A DNA stretch of 64,000 bases from Pseudomonas frederiksbergensis (GTDB lineage: Bacteria > Pseudomonadota > Gammaproteobacteria > Pseudomonadales > Pseudomonadaceae). The stretch lies in assembly GCF_001874645.1 (NCBI RefSeq), contig NZ_CP017886.1:2232001-2296000 (forward strand), read 5' to 3'. This document shows, one piece after another, positions 60,903-64,000 of the stretch. The first letter of the stretch is position 1, and each line of letters begins with the position of its first letter. The position numbers were made by a program, and so were the translations under genes. Below the pieces are notes generated by a model. It was not told the origin of the DNA. It saw only the letters and a list, made by a program, of their open reading frames with translations, and made no database searches.

Positions 60903-61730
60903 ATGCAAGCCGTACAGCGTGAGATTGCTGAACAGCTCAAGGTCCAACCGCCCTTCGCCGATCATGCAGCCCTGGAGGCTGAGGTCGCACGGCGGATTAC
61001 CTTCATCCAGGATTGCCTGGTCAATTCCGGGCTCAAGACGCTGGTGCTGGGCATCAGCGGCGGCGTCGACTCGTTGACCGCCGGGCTTTTGGCCCAGCGC
61101 GCCATGCGCGAGTTACGTGAGCGCAGCGGTGACACGCGCTACAAATTCATCGCCGTACGCTTGCCGTACGAAACCCAGTTCGATGAACACGATGCGCAAG
61201 CCTCGGTGGACTTCATCGCCCCGGATGAGCGCCACACCGTGAACATCGGCCCGGCGGTCAAATCGCTGGCCAGTGAAGTCGCCGCCTTCGAAGGCAAGCA
61301 CGCGGTCTCGGTGGACTTTGTATTGGGCAACACCAAGGCGCGGATGCGCATGGTCGCGCAATACACCATCGCCGGGGCCGCCCACGGCCTGGTGATCGGC
61401 ACCGACCACGCGGCCGAAGCGGTGATGGGCTTCTTCACCAAGTTCGGTGATGGCGCCTGCGACCTCGCGCCGCTGAGCGGCCTGGTGAAGCACCAGGTCC
61501 GGGCCATCGCCCGCAGCTTCGGTGCGCCGGAGTCGCTGGTGGAAAAAATCCCGACTGCCGACCTCGAAGACCTGTCGCCCGGCAAACCGGATGAAGCGTC
61601 CCACGGCGTGACCTACGCCGAGATTGATGCCTTCCTGCATGGGGAGCCGGTGCGTGAAGAGGCGTTCAAGATCATCTGCGATACGTACCGCAAGACCCAT
61701 CACAAGCGGGTGATGCCGTTCGCGCCTTGA
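60903..61730 (+). CDS. nadE: Ammonia-dependent NAD+ synthetase
   Basis: Amidates deamido-NAD to NAD with ammonia and ATP. The 275-residue protein lacks a glutaminase domain, so it uses free ammonia. The PP-loop motif [15 protein letters not shown] is present, along with [28 protein letters not shown] and the C-terminal [18 protein letters not shown] sits seven bases before ATG 60903. Spacing to pncB shows one operon. In other pseudomonads the azurin gene follows directly; here an insertion element separates them. Confidence 0.97.
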   Translation: MQAVQREIAEQLKVQPPFADHAALEAEVARRITFIQDCLVNSGLKTLVLGISGGVDSLTAGLLAQRAMRELRERSGDTRYKFIAVRLPYETQFDEHDAQASVDFIAPDERHTVNIGPAVKSLASEVAAFEGKHAVSVDFVLGNTKARMRMVAQYTIAGAAHGLVIGTDHAAEAVMGFFTKFGDGACDLAPLSGLVKHQVRAIARSFGAPESLVEKIPTADLEDLSPGKPDEASHGVTYAEIDAFLHGEPVREEAFKIICDTYRKTHHKRVMPFAP

Positions 61731-61814
61731 GGCTGCTGTGGCCTGTACTGACGCCTGCTCGCGATGAACAATGACGCGGTCAAACGTCGAGCACAAAAAT
61801 CTATGGTCACCCCC

Positions 61815-62056
61815 GTTTTTGCAATACTGATTAATGGGTGAAGTGGTTGGCTTGCTTAAATCTATCCGGCGTCTGTTTGGGGCATGCCCCGCGCCACGAT
61901 GAGAGTCGCGCCTGACGATCCTGAAAAAACCGACGGCTTTCTAAAGCCGATTTTTGTGCCAGGTTGTTCGTCAGGCCGGTGGGCCGTTCACGTCATCCGT
62001 TGTTCAGCTATCGCAAAACCTGAAGGGTGGTTCGTGGTACTGCAACAACCGCAGGG
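61815..62056 (-). ncRNA. Non-coding end of the IS; candidate bridge RNA region
   Basis: This 240-base segment downstream of the transposase has no gene. It contains a hairpin CGGCTTT-CT-AAAGCCG (61934-61949) with T tracts usable on either strand. In the IS1111 group the guide (bridge) RNA that pairs with target and donor DNA is encoded in this position. RNA boundaries and guide loops cannot be set from sequence alone. Confidence 0.4.
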
Positions 62057-63082
62057 TCAGGCGTTCAGCGCGTCTGGCCCTGCTTCATACTGCGTATGGT
62101 GGGCCGCTAGCGCCCACGCGATCCGCGCCAGCTTGTTAGCCAAGGCACAGGCCACCACGTTCGAGTGGCGTCGCGTCAGCATTGAGCGTACCCAGTCGGC
62201 CAAACGGCCGCGCTGGTAGTCCAGCCTTTGCATGTAGACCCGAGCACACTGCACCAGCAATTGCCGTAGGTGCTTGTCACCGCGCTTGCTGATGCCGAGC
62301 AAATTCGCCTTGCCACCGGTGCTGTATTGTCTGGGCACCAGACCCACAGACGCGGCGAAGTCGCGACTGCACTTGTACTGTTGGCCGTCGCCCATTTCGA
62401 CAGCCAACAGGCTGGCGGTGATCGGGCCGACACACGGCATGCTCAGCAGGCGACTGCCCAGATCATCGGCGGCCAGTTGGCTTGCCAGCTCTTTATCCAG
62501 TTCCTTGATCTGCTCATCCAGGCAAACGAAGTGATCGTGCAGTTGTTGCAACAGCCCGGTGAGCCGAACCGGCAACTCATGCTCGGCCAAGATACTCGCC
62601 AAACGTTTCATGATCGCCAGACCTTTGGGCAGGCTGATACCAAACTCCAACAGGAAACCGTGCATCTGATTGGCGGCTTTGGTGCGGTCGTGCACCAGCG
62701 ATTCGCGCAGGCGGTGCAGAACGGAAAGAGTCTGCTGGGCCTCGGTTTTAGGCGAGACGAAGCGCATCGACGGACGTGAAGCGGCTTCGCAAATGGCCTC
62801 GGCATCCACGAAGTCGTTTTTGTTGCCCTTGACGAAGGGCCGGACGAACTGCGGAGAAATCAGTTTGGCCTGATGCCCCATGGCGATCAGCTGACGAGCG
62901 ACAAAATGCGCGCCGGCACACGCCTCCATCACCACGGTACAGGCCGGTAGGTTGCCGAAGAACTGCATCATCTGTGGGCGCGAGAGCTTCTTGCGAAACA
63001 CCTCTCGCCCGGATTTGTCCTGGCCGTGCAGATGGAAACTGTGTTTACCGAGATCGATTCCGATCAGCGCTGACTCGCTCAT
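62057..63082 (-). CDS. IS110-family transposase
   Basis: A 341-residue recombinase. The N-terminal RuvC-like DEDD domain has Asp10 in IGIDLGKHSFHLHG, Glu53 in VVMEACAGAHF, and Asp90/Asp93 in NKNDFVDAEAI. The C-terminal Tnp_20 domain has SMPCVGPITASLLAVEMGDG and YSTGGKANLLGISKRGDKHLR, which contains the conserved serine. All catalytic positions are intact, so the element may be active. I chose ATG 63082 (MSESALIGIDLG). Codon use is like the host, so composition gives no evidence of recent origin. Confidence 0.95.
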   Translation of the reverse strand: MSESALIGIDLGKHSFHLHGQDKSGREVFRKKLSRPQMMQFFGNLPACTVVMEACAGAHFVARQLIAMGHQAKLISPQFVRPFVKGNKNDFVDAEAICEAASRPSMRFVSPKTEAQQTLSVLHRLRESLVHDRTKAANQMHGFLLEFGISLPKGLAIMKRLASILAEHELPVRLTGLLQQLHDHFVCLDEQIKELDKELASQLAADDLGSRLLSMPCVGPITASLLAVEMGDGQQYKCSRDFAASVGLVPRQYSTGGKANLLGISKRGDKHLRQLLVQCARVYMQRLDYQRGRLADWVRSMLTRRHSNVVACALANKLARIAWALAAHHTQYEAGPDALNA

Positions 63083-63155
63083 GATGATGGCCTCCGAAAA
63101 CAAAACACCCTGCGAAAGCGTAGCCCTCGCAGGGTGTGGGGGTGACCATCTCATT

Positions 63156-63182
63156 AAAGCGTCCCGAGTGGACGCTTTTTTT
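63156..63182. terminator. Hairpin terminator between the IS and azu
   Basis: AAAGCGTCC-CGAGT-GGACGCTTT followed by a T run suits plus-strand transcripts. It was probably the nadE-azu convergent terminator before the IS landed next to it. Confidence 0.8.
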
Positions 63183-63197
63183 ATGAGTCAAATTCGA

Positions 63198-63644
63198 TTA
63201 CTTCAGGACAACAGCGCCTTTCATTATCGAGTTGTGGCCCGGGAACGAGCAGAAGAACTGATAGCTTTCGCCAGCGGTCAGCTTCGACACGTCGAAGGTC
63301 ACCGAGTCTTTCTCGCCGGCACCGATGATTTTGGTGTGGGCGATAATGCGAGTGTCAGCTTCTTTCAAGTAATTCTTGTCGATGCCGGCGGCCATGCCGT
63401 CGGTGGCGATACCCGCCATGTCTGCGGTTTTGCTCAGCACCCAGTTATGGCCCATGACATTCTTCGGCAAGCTGCCGGAGTGGGTCAGGTTGACAGTGAA
63501 GGTTTTGCAACTCTTGTCGATGGTGATCTCCTTTGTGTTGAAGGACATCTGATCGGTGGAGTCGACATCGACCTTGCACTCTGCAGCCATCAATTGGCTG
63601 CTGGCCAGTGTCAGCAGGGATACCGCAACGAGTTTGGCAAACAT
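63198..63644 (-). CDS. azu: Azurin (periplasmic blue copper protein)
   Basis: A 148-residue precursor of a type I copper electron carrier acting with cytochrome c551 and denitrification enzymes in the periplasm. The signal peptide is 20 residues ([20 protein letters not shown]). In the mature protein all copper ligands are present at the standard numbers: His46 (GHNW), Cys112, His117 and Met121 ([14 protein letters not shown]), and the Cys3-Cys26 disulphide. I chose ATG 63644; an in-frame extension to 63671 precedes it. No proper ANR box was found upstream. Confidence 0.97.
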   Translation of the reverse strand: MFAKLVAVSLLTLASSQLMAAECKVDVDSTDQMSFNTKEITIDKSCKTFTVNLTHSGSLPKNVMGHNWVLSKTADMAGIATDGMAAGIDKNYLKEADTRIIAHTKIIGAGEKDSVTFDVSKLTAGESYQFFCSFPGHNSIMKGAVVLK

Positions 63645-63732
63645 GGTGAATCTCCAAGGCAGGGTTAACAAAATCCGTAGGGCCTAAAGACTGCCTGAAA
63701 TTTCTGGAAGTGCCTATGACTTGAATCAAGAA

Positions 63733-63742
63733 TTGTATACAA
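63733..63742. promoter_or_regulatory. Palindrome TTGTATACAA, GntR-type operator candidate
   Basis: A perfect ten-base palindrome inside AATTGTATACAACT, matching the ATTGTATACAAT type of site used by several FCD-subfamily GntR regulators. It lies between azu (minus) and the plus-strand genes starting at 63837 and beyond. Confidence 0.4.
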
Positions 63743-63836
63743 CTTTCAGGCTATGACATTGATCGAAACAATTAACCGGCCAAACCTCTGGCGCGCACCT
63801 ATGATCGGCGTGTCATCTCATCCTGGAGCGCCGGTC

Positions 63837-63926
63837 ATGTCCTTCAATAGCCTGTTGTGCAGTTTGCTCGCCGCCTATGCCTGTGGCGCCAGCGGCACTT
63901 ATGAAGAAGCACGCACCGAGGATTAA
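63837..63926 (+). CDS. Possible 29-residue small protein
   Basis: ATG 63837 opens a frame to TAA 63924-63926 with TGGAG eight bases upstream. The product begins MSFNSLLCSLLAAYACGASG, hydrophobic with two cysteines, and ends EEARTED. It could be a tiny membrane or exported peptide or a leader peptide for the gene that follows. No family is known to me. Confidence 0.4.
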   Translation: MSFNSLLCSLLAAYACGASGTYEEARTED

Positions 63927-63986
63927 CCCTTGGAGCGTCCTCTGTCAGCCATTATTCTGGAGTCATCACTGACCATGGGGTAAGGC

Positions 63987-64000
63987 ATGTCTTTAGCGTC
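63987..64000 (+). CDS. Possible start of a gene running off the window
   Basis: ATG 63987 is preceded by GGGGTAAGG and begins MSLA before the window ends. Too little is visible to name it. Confidence 0.3.

Larger units (their letters stand above)
61803..63149 (-). mobile_element. IS110-family insertion element, IS1111-like
   Basis: The unit lies between nadE and azu, which are neighbours in related genomes. ATGGTCACCCCC (61803-61814) and its exact complement (63138-63149) flank it, giving about 1,347 bases. IS1111-group members of the IS110 family carry such short subterminal inverted repeats and a long non-coding part downstream of the transposase, as seen here (about 240 bases on the left). 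Just inside the right repeat is an 11-base hairpin (63105-63137). True ends may extend a few bases beyond the repeats, because this family leaves no target duplication. Confidence 0.8.

Noticed and set aside
63708..63732. ANR/FNR-like box upstream of azurin (CTTGAATCAAG)
   Set aside because: The TTGA and TCAA halves are separated by one base instead of the required spacing of TTGAT-N4-ATCAA.

Overview
The window is a chromosomal segment of a Pseudomonas of the fluorescens/putida type. This rests on gene content and order: mrdA-rlmH-rsfS-nadD-proA, ubiX-mpl, an ethanolamine (eat/eut) cluster followed by a GNAT gene, DedA, mtfA and ppa, desT-ureEFG, the braCDEFG operon, amaA-amaB-LysR, and pncB-nadE-azu. 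It also rests on GC-rich codon usage and on about fifteen copies of a pseudomonad REP repeat, mostly as inverted pairs. No tRNA, rRNA or CRISPR array was seen.

Layout. 1-14.1 kb is mostly housekeeping: PBP2 (cut by the window edge), RlmH, RsfS, NadD and ProA, then 3-methyladenine glycosylase, a DedA-PAP2 fusion, a LON-domain protein, a CidA/LrgA-LrgB pair whose LrgB frame is broken, a MaoC protein, a MORN-repeat C13-peptidase lipoprotein, an NAD(P)-binding protein, a YceK-type lipoprotein, UbiX and Mpl. 14.2-22.6 kb is a compact ethanolamine catabolic locus without microcompartment genes: a sigma-54 activator, an aldehyde dehydrogenase, a permease, EutB, EutC and a GNAT. Sigma-54 promoter sequences precede both the dehydrogenase and the permease. 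22.9-32.6 kb holds DedA, MtfA, Ppa, an orphan CI/LexA-like repressor with a candidate operator, CbpM/CbpA, a short Hsp70, an AI-2E family transporter, PsiF, an AraC regulator and an EamA transporter.

32.7-38.5 kb is more accessory: a foldase-independent type lipase, a low-GC pair of unrecognised and apparently related proteins, an AsmA protein, and a small exported protein with a 14-residue tandem repeat. 38.6-41.3 kb is desT and ureEFG, with a sigma-54 promoter before ureE. 41.5-49.2 kb carries an AGE epimerase, a cation diffusion facilitator, an SDR, and a four-gene operon (HflK-like, HflC-like, non-canonical NRAMP, TerC with an added C-terminal domain). A 750-base non-coding stretch with a cluster of DnaA-box-like sequences follows. 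49.9-55.1 kb is the branched-chain amino acid ABC transporter. 55.5-59.5 kb is the pipecolate/aminoadipate (lysine) pathway, with amaA frame-broken. 59.7-64 kb is pncB, nadE, an IS110-family element of the IS1111 type, azurin, and the start of a further locus.

Two genes (lrgB-like and amaA-like) are split by the same kind of lesion, one base missing from a run of G. Sequencing error is therefore a serious alternative to real inactivation. The best candidates for new biology are the HflKC-NRAMP-TerC operon, the low-GC paralogue pair, the orphan repressor with its downstream short transcript candidate, and the spaced GCAACC array upstream of braC. No wholly novel multi-gene defence or mobile system was evident.
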